64,000 nucleotides of DNA from positions 5,417,888-5,481,887 of the forward strand of contig NC_135042.1 in assembly GCF_051020975.1 (NCBI RefSeq), read 5' to 3'. A program made the position numbers and the translations under genes. This document shows, one piece after another, positions 48,713 to 60,186 of the stretch; the first letter of the stretch is position 1; each line of letters opens with the position of its first letter. The notes beneath the pieces are model-generated. The model did not search any database and was not told where the DNA came from. It saw only the letters and a list, made by a program, of their open reading frames with translations. This stretch comes from Osmia lignaria lignaria (lineage: Eukaryota > Arthropoda > Insecta > Hymenoptera > Megachilidae).

Positions 48713-51700
48713 TCATCGAGAAAGAGAATGCGATCGTTCGTGAGATTGTTGAGAATCACCAGCTGCTCGTAGGTCTGGCAATCTTTGGTGTGCTGGTAAC
48801 GCGTCGAAGAACGGATGTGTCAATGCGTCTTTTAATTCTATCCTGTTAGAAGGTTCGTATTCTAACATTTTCTGAATGAGGTCAAATAGTTGTCGATGTT
48901 CTTCGTCGTCCGAAAGCATGCAACGCTATAGAAAAAGAAATAAACGAAACATTAATAACAGCATCTTTTGTTCCTTTAAACAGACCGAGTAAATTCTGTT
49001 TATATAGGGATAAAAAGTATATAAATTCTTTCTCGAACGATTATGTAACGAGATCATTGTACGACTACTTACGTGTAAAGGTTTACAATGTTCCTCAACG
49101 TATCGGGCGGCCGAACCCCTTTCCTCCCAGTCCAATTTACCGTGATAGAAATACTTAGTCTTAGTCTTGCGACCCATACGATATGGAATCGGGCCAAGTA
49201 TACGCTCCATCATTGCTAAGTGCTCACGGTTGTCGTGCGTTTGAAACAGAGTAATACCCAGGTACAGTTCAAAGAGGATGCAGCCAATCGACCACACGTC
49301 ACAAGGCTGTGACCATCCTAATTCTATACAAATAAACATACCGAATCAGTCGCTTAAATGTCGCAACGTACCTGAATTAACGAGCATCAACTTACCTAAA
49401 ATTACTTCTGGTGCCCTGTAATGTCTCGTGCTAACAATCGTGCTGTGATGTTCGTGGTCGAAGGTAGCGCTGCCGAAATCGATCAGCCTTATGTCTGTTC
49501 GCTTAACGCGTTTGAAATCCTTTCGCTTGAAAAAAAGAAACTTCTTTTAAACACTTCAGAGAACAATACCTTACCGTGTGGCTTTACAAAAAGTTATCAG
49601 ACGAAACGATAAACGCGATTTACACAGCAACGAGATTATCTTGCCTTACCTTTTTGCTATTATGTATGACCTCGTAATCGGAATCTACGAATAATATATT
49701 TTCGGGTTTCAGATCGGTGTGCGTGAGTTTGTTATCGTGTAGGAATTTCACGGCATAGCACAATTGATACCCAATGTGCCTGACGTGTTCCAATGGATAA
49801 GGTTGGTAATCGTTATCTCTCTGCAAATATACAATAATTGTAACACTGACTCCAGGTGCACATACACGTTATTTCAAGTACATACCAAGAAATCGAATAC
49901 ACTAAGCCCAAGCATTTCAAAGGCGATGCACATGTGACCATGATAATTGAACCAGTCGAGCATCTTCACGCATAAGCTGAAACACAACAAGTGTTAGACT
50001 CGAAATTTCAATAATATCAATTTTTAATTCAACTTGATATTTTTTAAAGTTATCCATATGGATACTAACTGTTGGCCTTCTGGATCCTTGGTCGCAATTT
50101 TCTCCAAGGCGTTTATTTCGAGCATCGCGGCTTCCCTATACTTTTCCACGTTCTTGATGATTTTCAGAGCCATCACGTGGTCCCTGAAAACGTCATTACA
50201 CTGTTATTAGATGTAGTCGGGAACGGCCAAGTTCGACACAATTCCACATGGCGGGAAGAAGCGCAATCGTGCGCGAGGCGTTACCAAGCGGGCTATTTCT
50301 TAAACGCGAAGAGGAAGATCCCTCCGGTGGTTCGTTTTCTAAGCGAGAATTTTGCATGGATTTAATTTGCCTCGAGACTGTGCGTTCGTCGAGGATGCCG
50401 TCGCTGGCCAGTAAAACAAAGTGCAAGGCCATCCTATTATTGCGACTACTTGCGCGTCATTTTGTGACAGTGCGGCGCACGGCTATTTCTGACCCTGCTA
50501 TGACTCGGGATACGTGTTGTGTCTTCGGTAGGGACAGAGATATAGAAAGAGTGAGCCGTGCGCGAGGAAATGAACCAGGATAACACGGACGTAAGCGCAT
50601 TGGGAGGATCAGGAAGAATAGTGAGAGCACCGCAGACTCGAGGTAGATTACCTACGAAGTAGTTACGTGAGCTGCCACTTACATTTGCACGTCCTTAACC
50701 TTGACAACTTTTCCAAAAGTACCCTCTCCTAGGGTGTCCAGTGCTTTATCTGCAATGTAAAAAGATAGATAAATATTCGTGTAGATCAATGACCTCTCGT
50801 CCACGCAAGATCATCCATGTTGCTCTATCGGAAACTCTTCTCTTTTTATAATTATCACCGATCAGACGAAGCATAATAACGAAGAAATATTTAATCAATA
50901 TCCAACAGACACGGACACCTTAGTCTGATCGGTGATGAATCTTTCTTTTTCTCTCCGTACAATTTTTCCATTTCAGATCTGATTGTAACATCAAGGTTCG
51001 AAAAAGAAGACCCCCGAGGGAGGAGCAACATGGACGCGCTTCCACGTGGACGTTCAGTCGGTGGTGTTCAATACGCCGTTACGTCGTGAACGGATGTACG
51101 ATTCAAGTGAAAAAAAACTGTATCATTAGAGCTCTGTTATCGATCGGAACTGCTGCTCTCCTAAAGGCCGAGGTACCCTAACCGTAAAATCGGCGATCGG
51201 AGGACATGAAACATTGACTCGTCAACTCCCGGTGGCACGTTACTCCCGCTCATGATTCACGATTAATTTATTTTCTCTCGACACGAACGCGCGATGAATC
51301 GAAGGCAAAGCCATCAGGATTTTTAGCGAATGTCGAATGTCCTCGTGCGCCTGTTTTCAACAGAGAGGAGCACGTCATCCCGAAGAAGACGTATCGAGGA
51401 AATAGCGCAAGCGTAGTCTCTCTTTGTCTCTACCGCTTCCTTCGTCTCTCTGTCTCTCTATTTTTGCTTTCATCTTCGACGATCACACGAGTGTGCTCTA
51501 TATATTTTCAAACGAAATCTTGATCGGGCGCAACTGTGAAACTGAAAATTCAAGAAATAAGAGAAACGGATTAATAAATTTACATTTTACGTATCCTGCT
51601 TCCGATCCGACCACTGTGTAAGATCGAAAATATAAACGAACGAGATTAGAGGGGGCTAAATGAAATCTACTATCTATTCATTTATGTTCATACTAGCTCG

Positions 51701-54700
51701 ATTAATGCGATACGGTTTGAAGAAAAATATTATAAACAGTTTGAAATAAATAAAGAAAGAAAATGGAAGAGAAACAGAGACGCGAACGAATGGACGTTAA
51801 GCTGGAAGGGTTGAGCAGAGGCAAAGAGAGACTGATTGGCAGATACCGTGGGTAACCGATCCGATCGATCGATCGACCAATCGATCTGAGGCTTGCTTAA
51901 ATATACTACAATGAGTGTATTCACGTATTCACGAACATCTATCTGCCAGGATGTCGCCGGTTTGGTAAACAAGGTGGCCGTCTGCGTCGTCCTCGACGGA
52001 GGGCAGTCGTAGGTTCTACATACGGGCCGGCGGTATCGGTATCAGCGGCGCGTGCCAAGAGAGGACCCAATCAGTGTTGGAGTGCACCGTTTGGTTCCCC
52101 CGTGTTTTCGTTTCACGATGGAGACCCGACCAGAGAATGTTCCCCAACGATGTTGTCGTTGTCGATTCATCCACAGGGACAGAGACAAGTCCGTTTGCAT
52201 CGTTGTGATGGCCACCAGAGTCGTCGTCGTTGTTGATGCGATCCCAATGGGTTGTCGTCGTTGTTGAGATGATACAGGGTGGGGTCCACCATCCAGGGAC
52301 GTCGCGTCAACCGATCGCCAACACCACCGTCATCCATCACCACCACCACGAGGGCGGAGAGACCCGTGTAACACGCGGTAGAGGACGTGTGTAAGCACGG
52401 ACGAACGTACGATTGTGTCGTTGGGGAGGAAGTAGGGGGATACATCATCATCATCATCGGTCATCGGTCATCATCATCATCGAGAGAACCACCCGATCCG
52501 AGCGCCCAGTCGACCATAGTGACCAATCCGTGTGCCATATCCAATTCCATTCCATTCCATTCCATTACAACGGAGATGGTAACCCAACAATCAGAGAGAA
52601 AGGGGAGAGGGCAAAATGGTTTGCCAAGTCAGAAAGTTGCGGTTACGAATTTTACCATCGGCACAAAGCGAACATTCTTTTTTTTTTTCTTTAAATTTAT
52701 TTATTATCTTTTTTTTTTATACGATTATGATTATTATATCAGTATTATCTCTCATTCTTTACCTCATTTATTTTTGCATCTTTCTCGGTTATTTAGTATT
52801 TACTGTTCTCTTTTTTTTTTTCCTAGACCCGTTATTTTTATTATAGAGACGTATGCTCGTGTTAAAATTAGCTTCTTAATGTCTCGAAGAAGCCGTCCTC
52901 GATCGACGAGGATCAAATAAAAATGAAATTACTGTTACGAGATAGTTATCTTATAATTTACAGCTCGGCAGCGTTTATAGTTTTTCTTTTAAATACAAGT
53001 AAAATGAAGCAAAAGTTATTTTCAAGCGATAGATCGATCGCTGGAAAACGAATAAATAAAATGAACGAAATCGGACAGCTTCTTCCTCGTTAATTTTTCT
53101 CTAACACGCTCGGAGAGGTCGTTACTTTTTCTCTGTGTATTTTGTTAATAATCAATTTGATTTGCAGAAACTTCCAAGTACTTACGTGATTGCGCCAATT
53201 GGACGCTTCATGACGATCGATCAATTGATCGATTGATCGTCGTGACGCATCCGTAACGGCGCGATATCGATCGACACTTTGAGCCTACCTTATCAACGCG
53301 CGAAACGATCCGATCTTTCATCATGAATTTCGTTTAAACACGAACAATTTATAAAACGGGACAATTATTAGGGGGAAAATAAGGACAGGACCACGGTACT
53401 CTCTTCAATTGTTTTACTAAAATTTTAGCGAGAGGAGATATTAATATTAAACATCAAAACATAGGATATGAAACTCTCGTGTTACAACGGCGCTTCGAAA
53501 GATGTCAGATACTGTTGTTGGTAAACTAAATAAACGATACCGTATGAATAATTGCTCGTTTCAAAGGATCTTTGACACTGGGCCAACGTGCGATTATTTT
53601 AGATTGCTCTTCAATTCAGTATATTTATACTTTATTAAAAGATATAATAGCGCAGTGTTTTGAAAGATGTTCGACATCAGTGACGCGCGTTTTTCAATTC
53701 AGAGAAATCCATCTTTTATCAAATTTTATTTTGGGAATTAAAATGTTACGGGTTAAAGTGACTCTATAATGTAAATCAGATTCATCTTTCACAGGAAACA
53801 TCCAAACATCTTTCGAAGCACCACTCCCTATAAAAGACACCTGTACACCGGGTCTGCCCACGAAATGCCCTAATGAACCACAAGATAAACCTAGCTCGCA
53901 CCGATTAATCAAAATTATTCCTTCAACATCCTCCCACGAGCAATAAGACCACTGTCACTAGGGCATACTCCTGGACAGTCCTGTACATTCCCCAATCGAA
54001 GGGGGATCCCTCGATAAGACAGTCGCGTACGAGTGAATCATCCCAATGTTCACCAATTGAAAGTCAAAAACAGACACGTATTAGTGACAAATCAGCTCGG
54101 ATCACGGCGATCATCGAGTCAGCAGAGGCTGGGACAATGTCGGCCAGGTGAGACAATGGGAGAAGTTAAAACGAGCGGACGCAGAAAAACAGGCAGGCGT
54201 GAGGGCAAAATGGCAGCAACAACAGCAGCAACGGGCATGGTCTGCTCAACGAAACAACACTCGAGCCAGCGATGCCGGCGAGAAGAAGCGGTATCTGCGC
54301 GCGGTTCGACAACTTACAATCGCCTGGTGGACCGTGTCCGAGTTGTTAACGACACTCGCGACGGAGGTAACCGCGTTCTTCGACGCGTTCTTTGACGCGT
54401 TCTTCGACGTGTCTTTACGCTCGCCTTTCCTATACTTGCTGGCGATAATGTCCGTGGTACTGGGCCGCATCTTCAGCTGGCCACCGGCAGCCAACTGACT
54501 GTAAGTCTCCTCCATAGCGGCGTATTTCAGGATCAGACTCTGGATCTCCTTTCGTTTCGCAGCCCTCTCGGAGATCGCCGGATCCGATTCTTCGGAGTCG
54601 ACGATCCGAGGAAGGACGTTCGTGTCGCGTGCCACGCTACCGGTCGGCGTCTTATCCGGATCGCTAGCATCGTTCGTCTTCTCTTTCGAATTCACGGTGT

Positions 54701-56009
54701 CCAATTTTACAGGTCGAGCCAACCTGAGCGCCGTGGACGAACTCTCCAGTTGCTCGCTTTTACCGTTTCTGTAAGGCCTGACTTTCCGCGTACGGCTCTC
54801 GGCATGGCCGGACTTGTGCCTGCCGTATCTGCGGTAAGTTTCCGAGTTCAATAAACCGTGTCTCTCCGTTCGATGGTAACCGGGTGTCTTCTCGCGTTTC
54901 GAGTCCCTCGTGGAGGATTTCACGTAAGGGTACGCTTTCTCGGACAGCAGGACGCTTGTTGGACTCTTGACGACGGTGCGGCTCATCGAAGGTTCCAGTG
55001 TCTTTTCGTCCCGGACGAAAGGACTGTCCTCGCGTCTGAAGTAACTGTGATCCCTTTCGCGGGTACGTCTGTAGTCGGTGGTGTGATCCGAGTGATCGTG
55101 ACGCTTCTTCCTGGAGTACTTGTCCAGGATGGTCGAGTACTTGTCCTCCAGTCGGGACTTGGCGGTGGCAAGGTTGATGCCGGGCGAGGTTCGTCTAGCG
55201 AGGCTCGGTTTGCTACCAACGTGCTCGTTCAACGTGGAGGTACCGCGTACCCTGGTGGTTAATCGCTGCAGGAGGCTCGAGCACGATTCGCTGAGCATCT
55301 GGGTGACGCTTGTGGTGGTCGAGGATCGAGCGTACCGATTCCGCCGGCCCGTCGATCCCTGACGAGACGTCGACATGTTGTCACGTGGCGCGAAGATGAA
55401 CATCGAGACGTAAAAACTCGCCCACGCGATCTCGAAATTCTAGAGAATCAATCCTAAGATCAGGCTGATTCGCAGAGAATACCTTCACAGTTAACTCGTT
55501 ACGTGATTTCCTTCCTTTTAATTCTGTTTGTTTTCTTAATTTCGAGTCGGTACGCGTTCAGTATATCGTTTTCTTCGAATCAATTCTTCGGTTTCGAGTG
55601 AATCTCCTCAAGGTCGTTCCGCTAGACCTTGCCGAGTGTCCTGTACGTGACGCATCCGAGATTGGTCGCTTCGAAACGCACAGTGGAACACGTACGATTT
55701 TAGGGTTAAACCGATTCGTCCAAGAACGATCAGGTAACGTTCAGTGACACCGCGGCACGATACCTCCTGCCCGTAGCTGCATCGCCGCACTACGGAGGTG
55801 CGAACATCGTCGATCACGCAACCGAGGGACACCAGCGAACGCACTAAACTACGACCACAACGGCGGTCACGAAGACGACGGACGGACGTGGACCGTTCAC
55901 GAAGACGAGGAGGCGAATCGGTGCGCCCCGCCAAATACTCTCGTCGCACTAAAAATACCGAGCAGCGGTGGTGAGCTCCGCGCTCCGACCAACGGAACAC
56001 GATTCCTTT

Positions 56010-56040
<31 letters not shown>

Positions 56041-59000
56041 ACTAACACTTCTCGTACGATGAAAAGCAGCGGGCGACACAGGGATAGAGAAACACGGGCC
56101 GATTTGGTAGGGAGAGACAGAAGAGGGAAGGTGTGCTATCGAAACAGAGATAGAGGTAAAAGGAAAGAAGAAGAAGAAGAAAGGAGAGCCGAGTATTACG
56201 TAAATTTCTCGCTTATTCGAAATGATCAAGTTCGACACGCTTTAACCCTTTACAATTCGCAAATCTGTCCTCTCAGATCATCAACAATACAATTTGACCC
56301 TCGTTGGATCATTTTTAATCCTGAGATAAAATAAAAAATGGAATGCACCCTTGAACTCTTTATGTTGAATCACTATAAAGAGTTGGGCTGTAAAGGGTTA
56401 AAGCACTTGGCAGCCTCGACGCTTCCTGGTGTATGGAGAGTGGAGGTCGTCGAGATTCGTCCACGATGGAGCCAGTGCACGAGAAAACGATCAGTGCGTT
56501 TTCGCGAGAGCATAGCGCCTTGTCTCCCAACGCGCACCTTGACACATATAGAAATTACGAAATCGTCCGAGAACGACGTTCGAATGAGGGCAAGCTCTCA
56601 TGAAATGCCGATCTACACATATCGCATAATTAGAACGGGTCTAATTCGTCCGAGCGCGGCACCACGTGGATGCTGGCAAACTTGTTGCACCATCTGCTGA
56701 ATGAATCTTGAAGACGAAGCTCAAACACTGTGACAAAGAGATACTCTCATGCTGGACATTCCTGAAGAATGAAATGAAATTTGAAGAGAAGAAACTGTTA
56801 TTTCCAATGAATATTCCAATAGAATAATTTAAGTCTATGAATTATAATTAGAATTGATGTTAATTTATAGAAGATTGCTACTTGCACCATCTGCTGAATG
56901 AATCCTGAAGACGAAGCTCAAACACTGACAAAAACATACTTTAATATTTATGTTGGACATTCCTGAAGACTGAACTTGAAGAGATAAAACTGTTATTTGC
57001 AATGAATAATCCAATAGAATAATGTACGTCTATGAATTATAATTAGAATTGATTACTACTTTTAATCTACTACTTTTAATAAAATCTGACCCTAATGATG
57101 ACCCTTATCAAAGACCAAAACATTGATCAATAATAAATCTGTAATATCCAAGACCAATCAAGCAAAGTCTCTCCGTGTATCATCTCGGAAGATTGTTACC
57201 GATTATAAATCCTAGATATTGAAAAGGCTCGAGAACTGTGGCGTGCTATTTGTCGTGACGTTTTGTCTTCAAGTTCGATGATATCGAGGTCTCCTCTGGG
57301 TGTCACGGATCCTCCACAAATTCGAGTATCGGTATAAATACGCGTCGCGTAGAAAATAGCGACGTAGTTCGCGGGACGCTTCGCCCACGAGCACCCACGT
57401 TTCGAGCGCGGAAACGCGAGAGAATTTGCTGGCACCAAGGATTCGTTTCTTTCCGGCCTCGTATATCACGGAACTTCTCGAGAACCAGTGATTTAAAGCG
57501 GTTCGATACTAAGATTCCTTTGCAAAAATAACAACGAGAAACACCTTGAAGATATTCAAGGCTGTCGATAACAATCATATAATTCTCTTCGGCAAGAAGA
57601 TGGAAACGAACGTGCATCAACCGAAGAGCTCCTTTCCAAAGAAAAAAAAACTCTCCTCTTCCACTCAGAGCGTTTTATCTCAGATGATAGAAGAAGAATC
57701 GCAATAGAGAACTCTTTCGTCAGACGGGGCTTACATGACGAAGGGATGCGAAGAAGAGAAGGAGAGAACGCGTATCTATCGTCCGCTCGAGTCTGCCAAA
57801 TATAACCGAGAAGCGTGAAACGCGTGCACCACGATTGCCTCGTAAGCCGAGAGAGCGGATCGTCGTGGTTGGGCGGCATGTTTAAATGTTAAGGTGAGTA
57901 CCTAGCTAACTAGCGCTCACTCGCTGGTTGGTTTATTCCGCTGCTTTCGTGTCACCGTTGCTGCTGCGCGTGGCAAAGGGCCAACAGAAACAAGTACATG
58001 CGTAGGTGATTCGCCATGTTACGGTGAGTTCAGTCTTGGGTACATTTTATCCTGATACTTGTCAACTGTATCCTTATCCTGATAGGAAATCCTCAATACG
58101 AAGGTCTGATACTTTGATGTGTAATTAAATCAAATTAGATTCCCTTTTGTTAGTTGTAAACCTTCATTCTGAAGACCTCCATCTGTCCACGTCCTGATCA
58201 CGAATCAATTTCTCTTTTAACTGGTCAACTCAGATCTGTAAATTCCAAACGCGCAAAATATAAGTGCAATTATCTGTACATAGATAACTGAAAGTTTTCC
58301 AAAGTATCCAAGACTGGACTGCCGAGGGGGGATAATCTGAATTCGATTAGAAGTAAACGCGAGATCATCAAGAGAGCACAGAAAGCCCGAGTGATTACAG
58401 CGATGCGTTAACGCACATACACACATACACGCACGGTTTCTAACTATTATCGCAGAATGTATCGTTACGGTGTACAAGCATCTCGTTTCGTTCATGCTAC
58501 CTCGGAAGTAGATGTGCCGTTAGACTCCGGCGTCACGTCGAGCTTCGCGTCCAATTGCCCAGTCATTTCGGGTACGTTACACTGCACCCAAGACTCCCAA
58601 CCGTGTCTAGGCCACCAAGAGACGTTCCCGGTAGGCAACAAAAGATTCAGTTCCTGTCCAGTGATCATCGACGAAGACGACGACGACGAAGCTGACGACG
58701 GTCCACCGTCAGCCAAGCCGCCGCCGCCACGCGTGCACCAGCTTCCAGGATGATCCAGCGTGACTGTGTATCTCGCGCGAGGCAATTCTCGATTCTAGGA
58801 TAAAAGCTCTCACTCACGAGAGCATCTTGCCAACGGCGACGAGTATTTCTAAATCCAGGGTTGTGATCGATTCTGGGTCAGCGAGCTGGTGATGATCTAA
58901 GCGCCTCGGGTTACCTCACCGTCCACGATTCGTAAACACCGTTTAGCACGATCCTTCAGAATCTCCTCCAGGATGCAACGATACACTTTATCCACTGGAC

Positions 59001-60186
59001 AGGACTGGTCGAACATCTGTTCGGATCGAATGGTTCAATCTTTGAACATGTCGGTTCGTCTCGATCTTGCTTGGCCGAAACGAACTTCTCGCTGCCGGAT
59101 TTCCCGCTCGGACCGGTAACTCCCGGTAACTCGATCGACGACGATAGTGTTTGCTAGACGCGTGCCTTTGGTTCCGGCGAGCCGGCTTCCCTGCCGGCGC
59201 GTTTTCCGACGACGATGCGGACGGTGTTGCGCTGGCCATCTGGCGCAAACTCGCACTAAAACCGCGGCGAAACCGTGTGACGAGTCCTCCTCGAAAATAG
59301 TCCCCGGTCGAAAATAGCCGACGCTGGGTAAGAAAGAAGAATCATCGGCATTTGCTCCGGGTACACGCGTCAAGCTAGTTGCGTAGCGGCCTTCTCCAGA
59401 GACTGATCCCTCTCGTGCGTTCTACCGCCTACCACCACCACCTTCTTCTTCTTCTTCTTCTTCTTCTTCTACCTCCACCTCTTCTGTCTTCCTTACAATT
59501 CAACGACTCCTCTTCTTTTTCTTCATTCCTTCTTCCTATCGATCTGCTTCTCTTTACCGCGTATTTATATCGCGAGAGACAACCTTAAAGATAACGACGC
59601 TAACAGCCAGAGGACACGCTGTTGCTCCAAGGGATGATTCACTCGGTTCTATATTGGAAAATTCGCGGAAGGCCGACAGTCAGGACAACGAACCAACGAT
59701 ATTCGTTTAATCGTGAGAGTTTCATATTATGATCCGGCAATTTTAATTAGAGTATCGTGGTACCTGCCAGGTGTATTATGATGGTTACAGGGGATAATAG
59801 GTCTGGATGATCAGGGACCAACGAGACGAATCCTACTTTCATACGATTTCTTATAAATTTAAACCACTTGTCGACACCATTGGACTCACCTGTCTTCTGG
59901 GGGTCGGCGAACGATACCGATGCCGATCCTTTGTTGTGGACGGCGAACGATGCCGATGTCGATCCTGGCTTTGGGACGGCGAACGGTGCCGATGACGATC
60001 CTGGCTTGGCGACGACGAACCATGGTGACGATAGATCCTTGCACACCTGGACGAGGTTGGGGGAACTGGACGTTCACAATCGCGTTCGTGAAAACCGTGT
60101 TGCCTTCCGCCGCTCGGTGATCGTCGATGACTTCGTCTACGTCTTCCTTGGCTCCTTCCACGCTCCTCCCGACGTAACCTTAGCAT
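48713..60186 (-). CDS. Doa: LAMMER-family kinase (Doa/CLK), long isoform
   Basis: LAMMER kinases are dual-specificity kinases that phosphorylate SR splicing factors in the nucleus and cytoplasm. Minus-strand exons are 60,186-59,890, 58,794-58,501, 55,439-54,318, 52,015-51,937, 50,749-50,683, 50,183-50,070, 49,976-49,886, 49,820-49,650, 49,525-49,396, 49,323-49,073 and 48,925-48,713. Every junction keeps phase, giving 942 residues. The N-terminus is Arg/Ser-rich (residues 1-99), then long low-complexity segments to about 571. The kinase domain follows: GHLVYQTGDILADR, GEGTFG (605-610), Lys627 in MALKIIK, HTDLKPEN (722-729), DFGSATFDHEHHST, and the LAMMER signature EHLAMMERILG (822-832). The end SHSLSR matches Drosophila Doa as I recall it. 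Upstream exons may be alternatives; Drosophila Doa has several promoters. The kinase exons are certain, but the order of the three 5' exons is inferred from phase. Confidence 0.85.
51937..52015 (-). CDS. Doa: Doa linker exon opening the kinase domain
   Basis: This 79-bp exon encodes NLRLPSVEDDADGHLVYQTG followed by DILADR and one base. It corresponds to the conserved DD.GHL.Y..GD.L..RY block just before the glycine loop of CLK/LAMMER kinases. Its leftover T joins AT of the next exon to make Tyr598, the invariant RY. The acceptor is ATGTAG. The donor is GTTCGT, which departs from the GTRAGT consensus; family conservation and phase, rather than the donor, support the call. Confidence 0.8.
52446..52482. 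repeat. (ATC)n microsatellite, interrupted
   Basis: CATCATCATCATC and TCATCATCATCATCG flank two GGTCATC words. It lies between the Doa linker exon and the possible cassette exon. Confidence 0.8.
52545..52566. repeat. (TCCAT)n pentanucleotide repeat
   Basis: Four to five copies of TCCAT, the pentamer known from simple satellites of many animals. It lies in a Doa intron. Confidence 0.8.
53186..53284 (-). CDS. Doa: Possible cassette or alternative exon of Doa
   Basis: A very strong donor (AATCAC|GTAAGT, gt at 53,185) ends a block that is open in phase 0 for 33 codons back to a possible acceptor (AAGGTAG). The peptide is AQSVDRYRAVTDASRRSIDQ followed by LIDRHEASNWRNH. It would insert between the 54,318 and 52,015 exon boundaries without breaking frame, making 975 residues. 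The acceptor has a poor pyrimidine tract, so it may instead be part of a 5' exon of a shorter isoform. Confidence 0.4.
54318..55439 (-). CDS. Doa: Doa long N-terminal exon, 374 codons
   Basis: A 1,122-bp exon in phase 0 at both ends (acceptor TTCTCTAG, donor GCGATT|GTAAGT). It encodes a Ser/Thr/Arg/Lys-rich, probably disordered segment containing SVTQMLSESCSSLLQRL, many Arg-Asp and Arg-Ser pairs, and a helical stretch AAKRKEIQSLILKYAAMEE. Near the end a 12-bp-unit repeat yields KNASKNASKNA. In-frame ATGs at 55,403 and 55,376 could start a shorter isoform from a nearby promoter, since CpG-rich DNA lies at 55,620-55,990. Linkage to the kinase exons is by phase and by following exon 52,015-51,937. 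Confidence 0.7.
56010..56032. repeat. (CT)n microsatellite
   Basis: About 22 bases of CT repeat followed by CTGTCTCTC, within the Doa 5' region. On the Doa strand it is (GA)n, the type of element bound by GAGA-like factors near insect promoters. Confidence 0.8.
56242..56401. mobile_element. TTAA-flanked inverted-repeat element, 160 bp
   Basis: The ends are perfect inverted repeats: TTAACCCTTTACA on the left and TGTAAAGGGTTAA on the right, each extended by one more pairing base outside. The interior has no coding capacity. Length and ends match the elements at 5,634 and 63,168. This fits a non-autonomous piggyBac-type MITE inserted at TTAA. Confidence 0.65.
56685..57055 (+). repeat. Tandem duplication, 197-bp offset
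   Basis: TTGCACCATCTGCTGAATGA begins at 56,685 and again at 56,882. The copies stay alignable through GAAGACGAAGCTCAAACACTG, GGACATTCCTGAAGA, AACTGTTATTT, AATCCAATAGAATAAT and a block TATGAATTATAATTAGAATT, with small indels. The location is a Doa intron. Confidence 0.85.
57726..57879 (-). CDS. Doa: Possible alternative first exon of Doa
   Basis: An ATG at 57,879 opens MPPNHDDPLSRLTRQSWCTR and runs for about 51 codons to a donor-like site (TCAT|GTAAGC, near 57,729). The exon ends in phase 1 with a T, the phase and base that the glycine-loop exon at 50,749 requires. Joined directly it would give a short isoform lacking the GHLVY block. This may be coincidence. Confidence 0.25.
58501..58794 (-). 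CDS. Doa: Doa upstream coding exon, 98 codons
   Basis: Bounded by acceptor TTTTATCCTAG and donor CCGAG|GTAGCA, phase 0 on both sides. It encodes NRELPRARYTVTLDHPGSWC, a Gly/Ser-rich stretch with seven consecutive Ser, then NVSWWPRHGWESWVQCNVPE. The Trp-rich ordered part looks like folded protein rather than a random frame. It joins the Arg/Ser-rich exon upstream and the long exon downstream without a frame break. It might instead belong to a distinct gene, as I cannot recognise the sequence. Confidence 0.55.
59442..59470. repeat. (CTT)n microsatellite
   Basis: About nine trinucleotide repeats within a Doa intron, preceded by ACCACCACC. Confidence 0.85.
59890..60186 (-). CDS. Doa: Doa Arg/Ser-rich first coding exon with 36-bp repeats
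   Basis: ATG at 60,186 opens MLRLRREERGRSQGRRRRSH and reads for 99 codons to the perfect donor CAG|GTGAGT. The second half consists of three tandem 12-residue units, DRHRHRSPSQSQ, DRHRHRSPSTTK and DRHRYRSPTPRR, from a 36-bp minisatellite. An Arg/Ser-rich N-terminus is typical of CLK/LAMMER kinases and promotes binding to SR proteins. The DNA is CpG-rich and close to the probable 5' end of the transcript. Other frames are also open across the repeat, but only this one ends at the strong donor in the right phase. Confidence 0.65.

Noticed and set aside
52167..52920. Histidine- and phenylalanine-rich frames on both strands
   Set aside because: They arise from the (ATC)n and T-rich simple repeats in a Doa intron.
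54033..54498. Plus-strand frames of 116-120 codons, Gln/Arg-rich
   Set aside because: They are antisense to the end of the long Doa exon and its flanking intron, whose frame has better splice boundaries.
59747..60046. Alternative minus-strand frame across the Arg/Ser repeat (Ser/Ala/Pro-rich, 99 codons)
   Set aside because: It runs past the perfect donor at 59,889 and ends at a site in phase 1, which does not fit the next Doa exon. The Arg/Ser frame fits both family and phase.
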